A stretch of 63,762 nucleotides of DNA. It comes from Novosphingobium sp. SG707 (GTDB lineage Bacteria; Pseudomonadota; Alphaproteobacteria; Sphingomonadales; Sphingomonadaceae). Below are positions 1 to 8,270 of the stretch, piece after piece. The stretch's first letter is position 1, and each line of letters starts with the position of its first letter. A model generated the notes under the pieces. The model was not told the origin of the DNA and searched no databases. It was given only the letters and a program-made list of their open reading frames with translations. The stretch is taken from the NCBI RefSeq assembly GCF_012275515.1, contig NZ_JAAZQL010000015.1, forward strand, positions 1-63,762, given 5' to 3'. The translations under genes were made by a program, and so were the position numbers.

Positions 1-261
1 CAGCGCTGGCTCGCCACGCTGGCCGCCAATCAGGCGCAGGGCCGATCCTGCCCCGCGATCCTCTCGGCCATCGCCGCCTGGATCAAACACCTGCGCGGCC
101 AAAACGGCCCACTCGATGACCCAAGGGCTGCCGAATTGAGCGAAGTGGCAAAGGGCGACGATCCCGTCCCCGGACTCTTCGCGCCGAAGGGGGCGATGGC
201 CGGGCCGTGGCGCCCGACCGATCAGGATGCGGGCACGATCAGGAGCGCTCTCAGCCTTTGA
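1..261 (+). CDS. C-terminal end of a probable mannitol dehydrogenase/fructuronate reductase family protein (partial)
   Basis: An open frame enters from the left edge in frame 1 and stops with TGA at 259-261, giving 86 residues of a C-terminus. The helical stretch with AILSAIAAWIKHLRG followed by a DDP motif resembles the C-terminal helical domain of the polyol-specific long-chain dehydrogenases (mannitol dehydrogenase, D-mannonate oxidoreductase, fructuronate reductase). These enzymes interconvert ketoses or uronates with sugar alcohols or aldonates using NAD(H). Its last 11 bases overlap the 3' end of the convergent LacI-type gene, which fits a sugar or uronate locus. The family call rests on short similarity only. 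Confidence 0.55.
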   Translation, partial: QRWLATLAANQAQGRSCPAILSAIAAWIKHLRGQNGPLDDPRAAELSEVAKGDDPVPGLFAPKGAMAGPWRPTDQDAGTIRSALSL

Positions 262-1285
262 CCACCTCGGCATCGGATTGCCGCAGGATCAGCGTGAAAT
301 CCAGCCATTCATGGGCCGGAGCCAGTTTCTTGCTGCGCACCATGCGGGCAAGCATCTCCACCGCCGCTCGCGCCATATCGCTGATCGGTTGGTGGATGGT
401 GGTCAATTCGGGCCAGATCGTCGTGGCCAGCGGCGTATCGTCAAAACCGCAGACCGACAGATCGCCCGGCACATCCAGCCGCTTCGCATGGGCCATGGCG
501 ACCGTCGCGGCGGCCATATCGTCATTGCTGGCAAAGATCGCGCTAGGCGGCTGGGGCGCGGCCAGGATCGCGGCGGCGGCCTCCAGCCCGGAGCGATAGG
601 TGAAATAGCCTTGGGCTATGATGGCCGGGTCGGGGGCCAATCCGGCCTCGGCCAGAGCGGCGAGATAGCCCTGATAGCGGCGCTCGCTGGCGCTTTGGTC
701 AGGGTTGCCCTTGATAAAACCGATCCGGCGATGGCCGCGCGCGATCAGGTGGCTGGTCATGGCGCGCCCCGCCGCGAAATCGTCGATGCACACCGAGGCG
801 ACATCCTCGCGCGGGACTCCCGGCGCCACCGCCACCACCGGAATGCTCTCTGCGGCCAAGGCCGTCAGCATTGCCTCGGATTCACACAGAGGCGGGGGCA
901 GGATGATCCCGCTGATCCGTCCGCGCCGCAAATGGGCGACCATCTCGGACACGCTGGCCTCTTCGCCGAATTTTTCGACCATCAATTGCACATTGAGGCT
1001 GCTGGCGCGGTCGAGGCTGCCCATCAGAAATTCGGAGAGATAGGCCGAGGAAGGGTTTGAATAAACAAGGGCAATGCGCGTATCCTCGCCCCCGGCCAAT
1101 TGCCGCGCGGCGGCCGATGGCGCGTAATCCAGCGCCGCAATCGAGGCCTCCACCTTTTCGCGCGTGGCCGGGCGCACCGCCGCTTCACCATTGATAACGC
1201 GCGAAACCGTCATCGGCGAAACACCGGCATGGCGGGCGACATCGGCAATCGTGGGCGCATTACGCTGGCTGCGGGAACGGGTCAT
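251..1285 (-). CDS. LacI-family transcriptional regulator
   Basis: 344 residues, the usual LacI/GalR length. Residues about 11-60 form the N-terminal helix-turn-helix with the signature PTIADVARHAGVSPMTVSRV and a hinge helix ending near QLAGG. The rest is a periplasmic-binding-protein-like sugar-sensing domain (Peripla_BP_3 type). It lies tail-to-tail with the partial polyol/uronate dehydrogenase and probably controls a carbohydrate locus beyond the left edge. Effector and operator are not evident. The start is the ATG giving MTRSRSQ. Confidence 0.93.
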   Translation of the reverse strand: MTRSRSQRNAPTIADVARHAGVSPMTVSRVINGEAAVRPATREKVEASIAALDYAPSAAARQLAGGEDTRIALVYSNPSSAYLSEFLMGSLDRASSLNVQLMVEKFGEEASVSEMVAHLRRGRISGIILPPPLCESEAMLTALAAESIPVVAVAPGVPREDVASVCIDDFAAGRAMTSHLIARGHRRIGFIKGNPDQSASERRYQGYLAALAEAGLAPDPAIIAQGYFTYRSGLEAAAAILAAPQPPSAIFASNDDMAAATVAMAHAKRLDVPGDLSVCGFDDTPLATTIWPELTTIHQPISDMARAAVEMLARMVRSKKLAPAHEWLDFTLILRQSDAEVVKG

Positions 1286-1328
1286 GATCCTTGGTAGCGC
1301 ATATCATCGCCCCGCGGCAACCATGCGC

Positions 1329-1754
1329 TTATCCCCCGCGCGCGGCTTTGCCTTTGTCGTTCAGAGCCTTCATCTCGGCGGCGGTGATGACATTGTCATG
1401 ATTGGCATCGGCCACATCAAAGCTGCGCGCCGGTCCGTTGACGAATTCCTCGCGGCTGATCCGTCCATCATGGTTGGCGTCGAATTGCTGGAGCATTGCC
1501 TGCAACCGGGGCGCGAAATGGCCGGCCAGCAGGCGCGGCACATCATCGCCCGACACAAACCCGTCGCCATTGCGGTCAAACCGCGCGAATTGCCCGGCGC
1601 GATAGGCGAGGAATTCAGCCCGCGTCACCTGGCCATTGCCATCGGCATCGGCCTGCGAAAGGCGCTGGGCCAGATCGGCACGATCACCCCCCATGCCTTG
1701 CGCCATAGCGGGCGCGGCAATCAACAGACCAAGACAAAGACCGATGGTTTTCAT
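1329..1754 (-). CDS. Secreted EF-hand calcium-binding protein
   Basis: About 141 residues. The chosen start (MKTIGLCLG) gives a signal peptide with cleavage near AMAQ; an in-frame ATG six codons upstream would spoil it. Four EF-hand loops are visible: DADGNGQVTRAE, DRNGDGFVSGDD, DANHDGRISREE and DANHDNVITAAE. The product is probably a periplasmic Ca2+-binding protein of unknown partner. It lies between the LacI-type gene and the nitrate operon in the same orientation, with no visible functional link to either. Confidence 0.85.
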   Translation of the reverse strand: MKTIGLCLGLLIAAPAMAQGMGGDRADLAQRLSQADADGNGQVTRAEFLAYRAGQFARFDRNGDGFVSGDDVPRLLAGHFAPRLQAMLQQFDANHDGRISREEFVNGPARSFDVADANHDNVITAAEMKALNDKGKAARGG

Positions 1755-1820
1755 GGCACACCCCGCCATCAAGAGTTGCGTATCGGATTCGCTCCGTCCG
1801 CAACCATCGACGCGTCGGGC

Positions 1821-2600
1821 TCAATTGGCAATAATGTGAAAGTACTCCATCGCCGCCGGAGTGAAATCGGGCGCCCGCACCGCCTCGCCAATCAGCAGAA
1901 GGGTTGGGTCATCATCGCTGATCGTGGCGACCAGGAAAGCCAGCGTCGAGAGCTTGCCCCGGATCAGGCGTTCATCGGGGCGCGAGACATTGACCGCCAC
2001 CATCACCGGAGTTTCCGGATCGCGCCCCGCCGCGATCAGCCCACGCGCGATCTCGCCCGCCGCCGCGCGGCCCATATAGACGCCAACGGTCTGGCTCTCG
2101 CTTGCCAGCGTCGCCCAATCCAGCTTCAATGGTTCGCCTGCGCGCAGATGGGCCGTGACATAGGTGATGCCCCGCGCCGATCCGCGCAGCGTCAGCGAGG
2201 CGCCCGCGCTGGCCGCCGCCGCGCTGGCCGTGGTGATGCCGGGGCAGACCTTGGCCACCACGCCGCCCTTTGCCAGATGCTCGATCTCCTCGGCGCTGCG
2301 GCCAAAGACCGAAGGGTCGCCGCCCTTCAGGCGCACCACGCGCTGGCCCGCCAATGCGGCCTCCAGCAACAGATCGTTGATCGAACCCTGCGCCTTGCTG
2401 TGGCGGCCCGAACGCTTGCCCACGCTGACCATCCGTGTGCCCGGACGGACCAGCGCCAGCACGCCTTCGCCCACCAGCGCATCATAGAACACCACATCGG
2501 CGGCGCGGATCAGCCTTTCGGCCTTGCGCGTCAGCAATTCCGGATCGCCGGGGCCTGCGCCCACCAGCCAGACCATACCTGCGGGAAAATCGTGGCTCAT
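1821..2600 (-). CDS. cobA: Uroporphyrinogen-III C-methyltransferase (SUMT)
   Basis: 259 residues. This SAM-dependent methyltransferase converts uroporphyrinogen III to precorrin-2, the first step toward the sirohaem used by NirB. Visible motifs are the N-terminal VGAGPGDPELLT loop, GDPSVFGRSAEEI and PGITTASAAAASAGASLTLRG. It is a single-domain SUMT without the CysG oxidase/ferrochelatase part, so sirohaem must be finished by another protein. The ATG at 2600 overlaps the nasA stop as ATGA, making it the last gene of nirB-nirD-nasA-cobA. Longer upstream starts would lie inside nasA. Confidence 0.93.
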   Translation of the reverse strand: MSHDFPAGMVWLVGAGPGDPELLTRKAERLIRAADVVFYDALVGEGVLALVRPGTRMVSVGKRSGRHSKAQGSINDLLLEAALAGQRVVRLKGGDPSVFGRSAEEIEHLAKGGVVAKVCPGITTASAAAASAGASLTLRGSARGITYVTAHLRAGEPLKLDWATLASESQTVGVYMGRAAAGEIARGLIAAGRDPETPVMVAVNVSRPDERLIRGKLSTLAFLVATISDDDPTLLLIGEAVRAPDFTPAAMEYFHIIAN

Positions 2601-5179
2601 TCCGCCGCCTCCATCATCTTTGCCAACATGCGCGCCAAGGCAGGGCGGCAAGAGCCGCAATTCGTGCCCGCACGCGTTTCTTCGCCAATAGCCGCCACGC
2701 TGCACGCACCCGCGCAGATGGCTTCCTCAATATCCTTTTCGCCCACCCCGTGACAGACGCAAACAATCGCGCCGCGATCAGGGGCCGGGGTGCTGGGCCG
2801 CGCGGCCAGCCATTCGGTGGCCTCGCCATCCGCGCCCAATTGCTCGGCAATCCATGCACGGGCGGGCAAGGTGCCATCGCGCGTCACGAACAAGGCCCCG
2901 GCAAGAGCGCCATCATCGCCGCGCACCGCGATGCGCCGCATACCGCGCACATGGTCGGCCACCTCCAGCCTTTCACCGGCGGGCAACAGGCCAACCACCT
3001 CGACCGAGCCCATCCCGGCCAGTTCATAAAGCCAGCCACCCTTGACCCGCGACCGGCTCCAGAACAAAAGCCCTTCAGGCGCCGCCGGTTCCTTGAGCAG
3101 AAGAAATCCGCGCCATTCGGGGGCCACCGGTTCCACTCTTGCGGGCGTGTTCTTGAAGGCGGGCTGGCCCGAAACCGGGTCCACACGCTGGGCGGGCAGG
3201 AGATTGGCGCGCGCGCCGCCCGCCATCACATCGGTCCAGTGCATCGGCACGAATATGTCGCCGCGTCGCTGGCCATCGCTGATCCCAACGCGGAACACCG
3301 AGGCGCCATTGGCCGTGGCCACTCGGGCCAAACCGCCATCGTCCAGCCCATAGAGCATCGCGTCATCGGGGTGGATTTCGAGCAGAGCCTCGCGCCGGTG
3401 CTGGGCCAGCGTGGGGGCATAGCCGGTGCGGGTCATCGTGTGCCACTGGTCGCGATAGCGCCCGGTGTTGAGGCGCAGCGGATAGGCCGGATCAATCGCC
3501 GCCATTGCGGGCGGGCGCACCGAAATCAGCCGCGCACGGCCATCGCTCGTGCTGTAGCCATCGGCCAGCGGATAATCGCCGCCCCATTGAAAGGGCATCA
3601 TCGTATCATAACCGGCATCGGAAATCTGGGCATGATCGCGCAGATCCAGCCGCCGACCATAACGCACCGCCAGTTCCGTCATCGCGGCATATTCGCGCCA
3701 GATTTGCGCCGGGCGATCATAGGCAAAGGCATCGCCCCAGCCCATGCGCGCCGCCACTTGCCCCATGATCCACCAGTCGGCCTTGGCCTCGCCGGGGGCG
3801 GGGAAAAGGGTGCGCTGGCGGCTGATGCGGCGTTCGGAATTGGTGACGGTGCCGTCCTTTTCGCCCCAAGCATGAGCGGGCAGGCGGATATGGGCAAAGC
3901 GGCCTGTGTCGGTATCGGCAATCGCCTCGGACACCACCACCGTGGGGCAGCGCTCCAGCGCCTCGCGCACGAAACCGGCGTCGGGCATGGAGGCCGCCGG
4001 GTTGGTGGCCATCACCCAGAGGAACTTGATCGACCCGTCATGAATGGCGCGGAACATGTCCACCGCCTTCTTGCCGGGGCCGGAGCAGATGTTGGCGGTG
4101 TTCCAGAAACCGGCCACATCGCGCAATTCCGCGTCGGAAAAACCCAGATGGCAGGCCAGCATATTGGCCAGCCCGCCCACCTCGCGGCCGCCCATTGCAT
4201 TGGGCTGGCCGGTCATGCTGAAAGGTGCGGCGCCGGGCTGGTTGATGCGGCCCATGGCAAGGTGCAGATTGGTGATCGCATTGCCCTTGTCGGTGCCGCT
4301 GGAGGACTGGTTGGCCCCCATCGAGAACAGCGTGACCATACGCGGATGGGCAGCGACCAGATCGGCCAGAGCGGCGAATTGTTCGGCCGGAACGCCAGGA
4401 TCGCAGGGCAGGCCCGCCCAGAAACCAAGCGGCACATTCAGCCCCGCATCATCGGTCAGTCCGCGCGCATGCATCTCGGCCAGCAGCGCGTTGAACAAAG
4501 CCACATCGCCATCTGGGGCCAGCGCCACATGCAGGTCGGCCTGCTCGGCGGTTTCGGTGCGGCGCGGGTCGATCACGACGATCTTGGTGCCGCGCGCGGC
4601 GCGGGCCGCTTCCATCCGCTGCCAGATCACCGGGTGGCACCATGCGGTGTTGCTGCCCACCAGCAGGATCAGATCGGCCTCTTCAAGGTCGCTGTAGCTG
4701 CCGGGCACAATGTCTTCGCCAAAGGCGCGATTGTGGGCGGCAACGGCGCTGGCCATGCAGAGGCGCGAATTGGTGTCGATATTGGCGCTGCCGATAAAGC
4801 CTTTCATCAGCTTGTTCGCCACGTAATAGTCTTCGGTCAGCAATTGGCCCGAGACATAGAAGGCGACCGCATCGGGGCCATGGGCCTCGATCGTCTCGCG
4901 CATCCGGTCGGCCACTTCATCCAGCGCAGCGTCCCAGCCGACCGTCTGATCGCCGATCATGGGTGCGAGCAGGCGCCCGTCCAGCGCTACCGTCTCACCC
5001 AGATGTGTGCCCTTGGAGCAGAGGCGGCCGTGATTGGCGGGGTGCTGACCGTCGCCCTGGATGGTGACGGCGCGCTCCCCCGGCACTCCTGCCTGCAGGG
5101 GGGCGGCCGCCACCTGAGCGGCGATGCCACAGCCAACGCCGCAATAGGCGCAAGTGGTGCGGATCGCCGCCTTGTTCAT
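2597..5179 (-). CDS. nasA: Assimilatory nitrate reductase, catalytic molybdopterin subunit
   Basis: 860 residues. It reduces nitrate to nitrite in the cytoplasm with a bis-MGD molybdenum cofactor. The N-terminal [4Fe-4S] ligands are Cys10, Cys13 and Cys17 (CAYCGVGC) and Cys54 (GRLCSKG). The molybdopterin oxidoreductase and molydopterin-dinucleotide-binding domains follow. The C-terminus carries an extra BFD-like [2Fe-2S] domain at about residues 805-845 (CVC...CGSC), as in electron-accepting NasA/NasC types. Both ends overlap neighbours by ATGA (nirD upstream, cobA downstream), so translation is probably coupled. No separate NasB-type reductase is seen here. Confidence 0.96.
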   Translation of the reverse strand: MNKAAIRTTCAYCGVGCGIAAQVAAAPLQAGVPGERAVTIQGDGQHPANHGRLCSKGTHLGETVALDGRLLAPMIGDQTVGWDAALDEVADRMRETIEAHGPDAVAFYVSGQLLTEDYYVANKLMKGFIGSANIDTNSRLCMASAVAAHNRAFGEDIVPGSYSDLEEADLILLVGSNTAWCHPVIWQRMEAARAARGTKIVVIDPRRTETAEQADLHVALAPDGDVALFNALLAEMHARGLTDDAGLNVPLGFWAGLPCDPGVPAEQFAALADLVAAHPRMVTLFSMGANQSSSGTDKGNAITNLHLAMGRINQPGAAPFSMTGQPNAMGGREVGGLANMLACHLGFSDAELRDVAGFWNTANICSGPGKKAVDMFRAIHDGSIKFLWVMATNPAASMPDAGFVREALERCPTVVVSEAIADTDTGRFAHIRLPAHAWGEKDGTVTNSERRISRQRTLFPAPGEAKADWWIMGQVAARMGWGDAFAYDRPAQIWREYAAMTELAVRYGRRLDLRDHAQISDAGYDTMMPFQWGGDYPLADGYSTSDGRARLISVRPPAMAAIDPAYPLRLNTGRYRDQWHTMTRTGYAPTLAQHRREALLEIHPDDAMLYGLDDGGLARVATANGASVFRVGISDGQRRGDIFVPMHWTDVMAGGARANLLPAQRVDPVSGQPAFKNTPARVEPVAPEWRGFLLLKEPAAPEGLLFWSRSRVKGGWLYELAGMGSVEVVGLLPAGERLEVADHVRGMRRIAVRGDDGALAGALFVTRDGTLPARAWIAEQLGADGEATEWLAARPSTPAPDRGAIVCVCHGVGEKDIEEAICAGACSVAAIGEETRAGTNCGSCRPALARMLAKMMEAAE

Positions 5180-5529
5180 GCCATGGCCTCCGGAGCTTTG
5201 GCCGAAACCAGCGCGTCGCGCTTGAGATACAGCCGCCCGGCGTCCTCGCGGATGGGGATGGTGGGCACGCAGCCCTTGTCATCGCCCAGCGCCTCGCCGG
5301 TTTTCAGGCTGATGTTCCAGCTGTGCAGGGGGCAGGTCACGACATTGCCATGCACGATGCCTTGGCTGAGGGGGCCGTGCTTGTGCGGGCATTTGTTGAC
5401 CAGCGCGTAGAACTGATTGTCCAGCGTGTGGAAGATGGCGATCTCCTCGCCACCCTGCACCGGCAGGGTGCGGGCATTGCCGGGGCTGATCTGCGTGGTA
5501 GGCCCGATATCGATCCAGTCACCAATCAT
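5176..5529 (-). CDS. nirD: Nitrite reductase [NAD(P)H] small subunit
   Basis: 117 residues from the ATG at 5529 (MIGDWIDIG), which overlaps the nirB stop as ATGA; its own stop overlaps the nasA start the same way. It has a Rieske-like fold and keeps the full ligand set (KCPHKHG ... TCPLHSW), which many dissimilatory NirD proteins lack. It may therefore bind a [2Fe-2S] cluster. It pairs with NirB in reducing nitrite to ammonium. A longer frame runs upstream to 5766 but lies inside nirB and should be ignored. Confidence 0.95.
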   Translation of the reverse strand: MIGDWIDIGPTTQISPGNARTLPVQGGEEIAIFHTLDNQFYALVNKCPHKHGPLSQGIVHGNVVTCPLHSWNISLKTGEALGDDKGCVPTIPIREDAGRLYLKRDALVSAKAPEAMA

Positions 5530-8033
5530 TCTGCGGCCTCCTTCATCTGCATGGTGGGAAAGGGACGGAACTCGGCCAGATGCTGGTGGAGTTCGCTGTC
5601 TTCGCCGGCGGCGCGGCGGGCCCATGGGTCGTCCTGCATGAACTGTTGCGAGTAATGGAAACGCTCGGCCAGCTTGGCGACCGCCTCGGGATCGTCGAAC
5701 AATTGCGCCTTCACGTAATCGAGGCCAACACGTTCGATCCACGGCGCGGTGCGCTCCAGATACCATGCCTGTTCGCGGTAAAGCTGGATAAAGGCGGCGC
5801 AGACATCGAGCGCTTCCTGCTCGGTCGTCACCTTGGACAGCAGATCGGTGGCGCGGACATGGATGCCGCCATTGCCGCCGACATGCAGTTCATAGCCCGA
5901 GTCCACGCAGATCACGCCAAAGTCCTTGATCGTGGCCTCGGCGCAATTGCGCGGGCAGCCCGATACGGCGATCTTGAACTTGTGGGGCATCCACGATCCC
6001 CAGGTCATCTGCTCGGCCTTGATGCCAAGGCCGGTCGAGTCCTGCGTGCCGAAGCGGCACCATTCCGAACCGACGCAGGTTTTGACCGTGCGCAGCGACT
6101 TGCCATAGGCATGGCCCGACACCATCCCGGCGGCATTCAGATCGCCCCAGATCGCGGGCAGGTCTTCCTTCTTGATGCCGAACAGGTCGATGCGCTGGCC
6201 GCCGGTCACCTTGACCAGACGGGCCTGATACTTGTCGGCGGCGTCGGCAATGGCGCGCAATTCGTCGGGGGTGGTAACACCGCCCCACATGCGCGGGACC
6301 ACCGAGTAGGTGCCGTCCTTTTGGATATTGGCATGCATGCGCTCGTTGACGAAGCGGCTCTGCTGATCGTCCACATACTCGCCCGGCCATGCGCAGAGCA
6401 GGTAATAGTTGAGGGCAGGGCGGCAGGACGCGCAGCCATCGGGCGTTTTCCACGTCAGCTCCTGCATGACCTGCGGAATGGCCTTCAGCTCTTTTTCCAC
6501 GATCAGGCGGCGCACATCGTCATGGCTGAAGGTAGTGCACTTGCAGAGCGTTTTCGGCCCCGACTTCACATCGTCGCCCAGCGTCAGTTTCAGCAGGCTT
6601 TCCACAAGGCCCGTGCACGAGCCGCAGGAGGCCGAGGCCTTGCATTGGCTGCGCACAGCGTCGAGGCTGCAGGCGCCGCCCTTGATGGTCGATACAACGG
6701 TTCCCTTGGTCACGCCGTTGCAGCCACACACTTCGGCATCGTCCGAAAGGGCGGCAACGGCGGCATTAGGGTCCGCGAGGGCGCCTCCGCCCTGGGCAAA
6801 GGCCTGACCGAAGATCAGGGCTTCGCGGATGTCGGAAACATCTTCCTCGCGCTTGAGCAGGTCGAAATACCATGATCCGTCGGCGGTATCGCCGTAAAGC
6901 ACCGCGCCGACCAGCTTGTTGTCCTTGACGATCACGCGCTTGTACACGCCGCGCGCCGCATCGCGCATGACGATGTCTTCGCAATCGGCCCCGCCCGAAA
7001 AATCACCGGCCGAGAACAGGTCGATCCCCGAAACCTTGAGCTTGGTCGAGGTGACCGAGCCGGTATAGCCCGTGGGCGCGGCCACCGCCGCATCGGCCAG
7101 CGAACGGCACATTTCCCACAAAGGGGCGACCAGACCATAGCAGATCCCGCGATGCTGAACGCATTCGCCCACCGCCATCACGGCCGGATCGCTGGTGACC
7201 ATGTGATCGTCGACCATGATGCCGCGTTCGACTTCGAGCCCAGCCTGACGCGCCAGCGCGGTCGAAGGGCGGATGCCCACGGCCATCACCACGATGCTGG
7301 CGGGGATCTCTCGGCCATCCTTCAGCTTGACGCCGACGACCTTGCCGTCCTTGCCCAGAATTTCGGCGGTATCGGCCCCGGTCAGGATCGTCTGGCCCCG
7401 GCGTTCCAGCTCGCTCTTCAGCAACCAGCCGGCGGCCTCGTCGAGCTGACGCTCCATCAGCGTGGGCATCAGGTGCAGCACGGTCACGTCCATGCCGCGC
7501 AGTGACAGACCATGGGCCGCCTCCAGCCCGAGCAGGCCCCCGCCGATCACCACCGCATGGCCGCCATTGGCCGCCGCGGCCAGCATCTTGTCCACGTCAT
7601 CCAGATCGCGGAAAGACACCACGCCTGACAGATCCTTGCCCGGCACCGGGATGATGAAAGGTTCAGAGCCCGTGGCGATCAACAGGCGGTCATAAGCCTC
7701 GATGCGACCCGAAGCGCTCGTGACCGTCTGTGCGGCGCGATCAATCGCCACCACCGGATCGCCCGAGATCAGCGTAATGTCGTTTTCGACATACCACTCG
7801 GCCGTGTTGATCACGATGTCGTCAAACTGCTTTTCACCGGCCAGAACCGGCGAGAGCATGATGCGGTTATAGTTCACCCGCGGTTCGGCGCCAAAGATCG
7901 TGATGGCAAAGCGGTCTGCATCGCGGGCGAGAATTTCCTCCACCGCGCGGCAACCGGCCATGCCGTTGCCGACCACAACAAGCCTTTCGCGCAAATCGCC
8001 TTCGGGGATTTTCACAAGGTTGGGGGCATTCAC
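5526..8033 (-). CDS. nirB: Nitrite reductase [NAD(P)H] large subunit
   Basis: 835 residues from a GTG start (VNAPNLVKIPEG). Order of parts: FAD/NAD(P)H-binding pyridine nucleotide-disulfide domain from about residue 10; a BFD-type [2Fe-2S] domain (CGCNGVTKG ... CGSC); a second Cys-rich segment (CKCTTFSHDD ... CASC); then the sirohaem/[4Fe-4S] nitrite reductase domain with CVGSEWC and GCPRNC. It catalyses the six-electron reduction of nitrite to ammonium. The GTG is preferred because AGGAG lies 8 nt upstream and because an upstream in-frame ATG at 8126 would place the leader terminator inside the coding region. Confidence 0.95.
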   Translation of the reverse strand: MNAPNLVKIPEGDLRERLVVVGNGMAGCRAVEEILARDADRFAITIFGAEPRVNYNRIMLSPVLAGEKQFDDIVINTAEWYVENDITLISGDPVVAIDRAAQTVTSASGRIEAYDRLLIATGSEPFIIPVPGKDLSGVVSFRDLDDVDKMLAAAANGGHAVVIGGGLLGLEAAHGLSLRGMDVTVLHLMPTLMERQLDEAAGWLLKSELERRGQTILTGADTAEILGKDGKVVGVKLKDGREIPASIVVMAVGIRPSTALARQAGLEVERGIMVDDHMVTSDPAVMAVGECVQHRGICYGLVAPLWEMCRSLADAAVAAPTGYTGSVTSTKLKVSGIDLFSAGDFSGGADCEDIVMRDAARGVYKRVIVKDNKLVGAVLYGDTADGSWYFDLLKREEDVSDIREALIFGQAFAQGGGALADPNAAVAALSDDAEVCGCNGVTKGTVVSTIKGGACSLDAVRSQCKASASCGSCTGLVESLLKLTLGDDVKSGPKTLCKCTTFSHDDVRRLIVEKELKAIPQVMQELTWKTPDGCASCRPALNYYLLCAWPGEYVDDQQSRFVNERMHANIQKDGTYSVVPRMWGGVTTPDELRAIADAADKYQARLVKVTGGQRIDLFGIKKEDLPAIWGDLNAAGMVSGHAYGKSLRTVKTCVGSEWCRFGTQDSTGLGIKAEQMTWGSWMPHKFKIAVSGCPRNCAEATIKDFGVICVDSGYELHVGGNGGIHVRATDLLSKVTTEQEALDVCAAFIQLYREQAWYLERTAPWIERVGLDYVKAQLFDDPEAVAKLAERFHYSQQFMQDDPWARRAAGEDSELHQHLAEFRPFPTMQMKEAAE

Positions 8034-8066
8034 CTCGGGCACTCCTGGGTTTTGCGCGCCAAACAG

Positions 8067-8113
8067 AAAAAAGCCGCAACGAAGCCATCCGTTGGGACGG
8101 TTCGATGCGGCTT
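8067..8113 (-). terminator. Intrinsic (attenuator) terminator in the nirB leader
   Basis: On the minus strand AAGCCGCA (8113-8106) can pair with TGCGGCTT (8078-8071), directly followed by a run of T (8072-8067). A competing stem GAAGCC (8114-8109)/GGCTTC (8086-8081) uses the same bases and would prevent the terminator. It lies between the predicted promoter and the nirB GTG, as expected for NasT-controlled antitermination. Confidence 0.8.
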
Positions 8114-8121
8114 CATTGCCA

Positions 8122-8183
8122 CGCATATGTTGGATGGTATGCGATGGTTCCGGTCAATCCGCCCGACGCTGGGCGAGGAACCA
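8122..8183 (-). promoter_or_regulatory. Putative NasT (ANTAR) target hairpins in the nirB leader
   Basis: Hairpin P1: outer arms TGGTTCC/GGAACCA (8183-8177 and 8151-8145) enclose an inner stem CGCCC/GGGCG closing the hexaloop AGCGTC (8175-8160), with A at position 1 and G at position 4 as in ANTAR targets. Hairpin P2: CGCATA/TATGCG (8143-8138, 8127-8122) with a 10-nt loop lacking the A1/G4 pattern. The terminator follows. The presence of nasT 3 kb away supports the reading. Confidence 0.7.
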
Positions 8184-8199
8184 ATGCATGTATGGATGT

Positions 8200-8227
8200 A
8201 TCTTACCGCATCGCGTTTCATCTGCAA
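8200..8227 (-). promoter_or_regulatory. Candidate promoter of the nirB operon
   Basis: On the minus strand TTGCAG (8227-8222) and TAAGAT (8205-8200) are 16 nt apart. Transcription would begin near 8193, about 10 nt before hairpin P1. The match to consensus is moderate, and the position is supported by the leader structure. Confidence 0.4.
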
Positions 8228-8270
8228 GAGGTTTTGTGCGGATGCGAAAGATTATGGTCAGTGATATGAT

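Noticed and set aside
2435..5410. A 991-codon open frame on the plus strand opposite nasA
   Set aside because: Antisense shadow of a high-GC gene: low-complexity Arg/His/Gly-rich sequence with no domain, while the minus-strand frame is an unmistakable nitrate reductase.
8034..8126. nirB starting at ATG 8126 with a 31-residue N-terminal extension
   Set aside because: The extension is translated from the terminator hairpin and has no conserved sequence; GTG 8033 has a better ribosome-binding site and begins the conserved protein.
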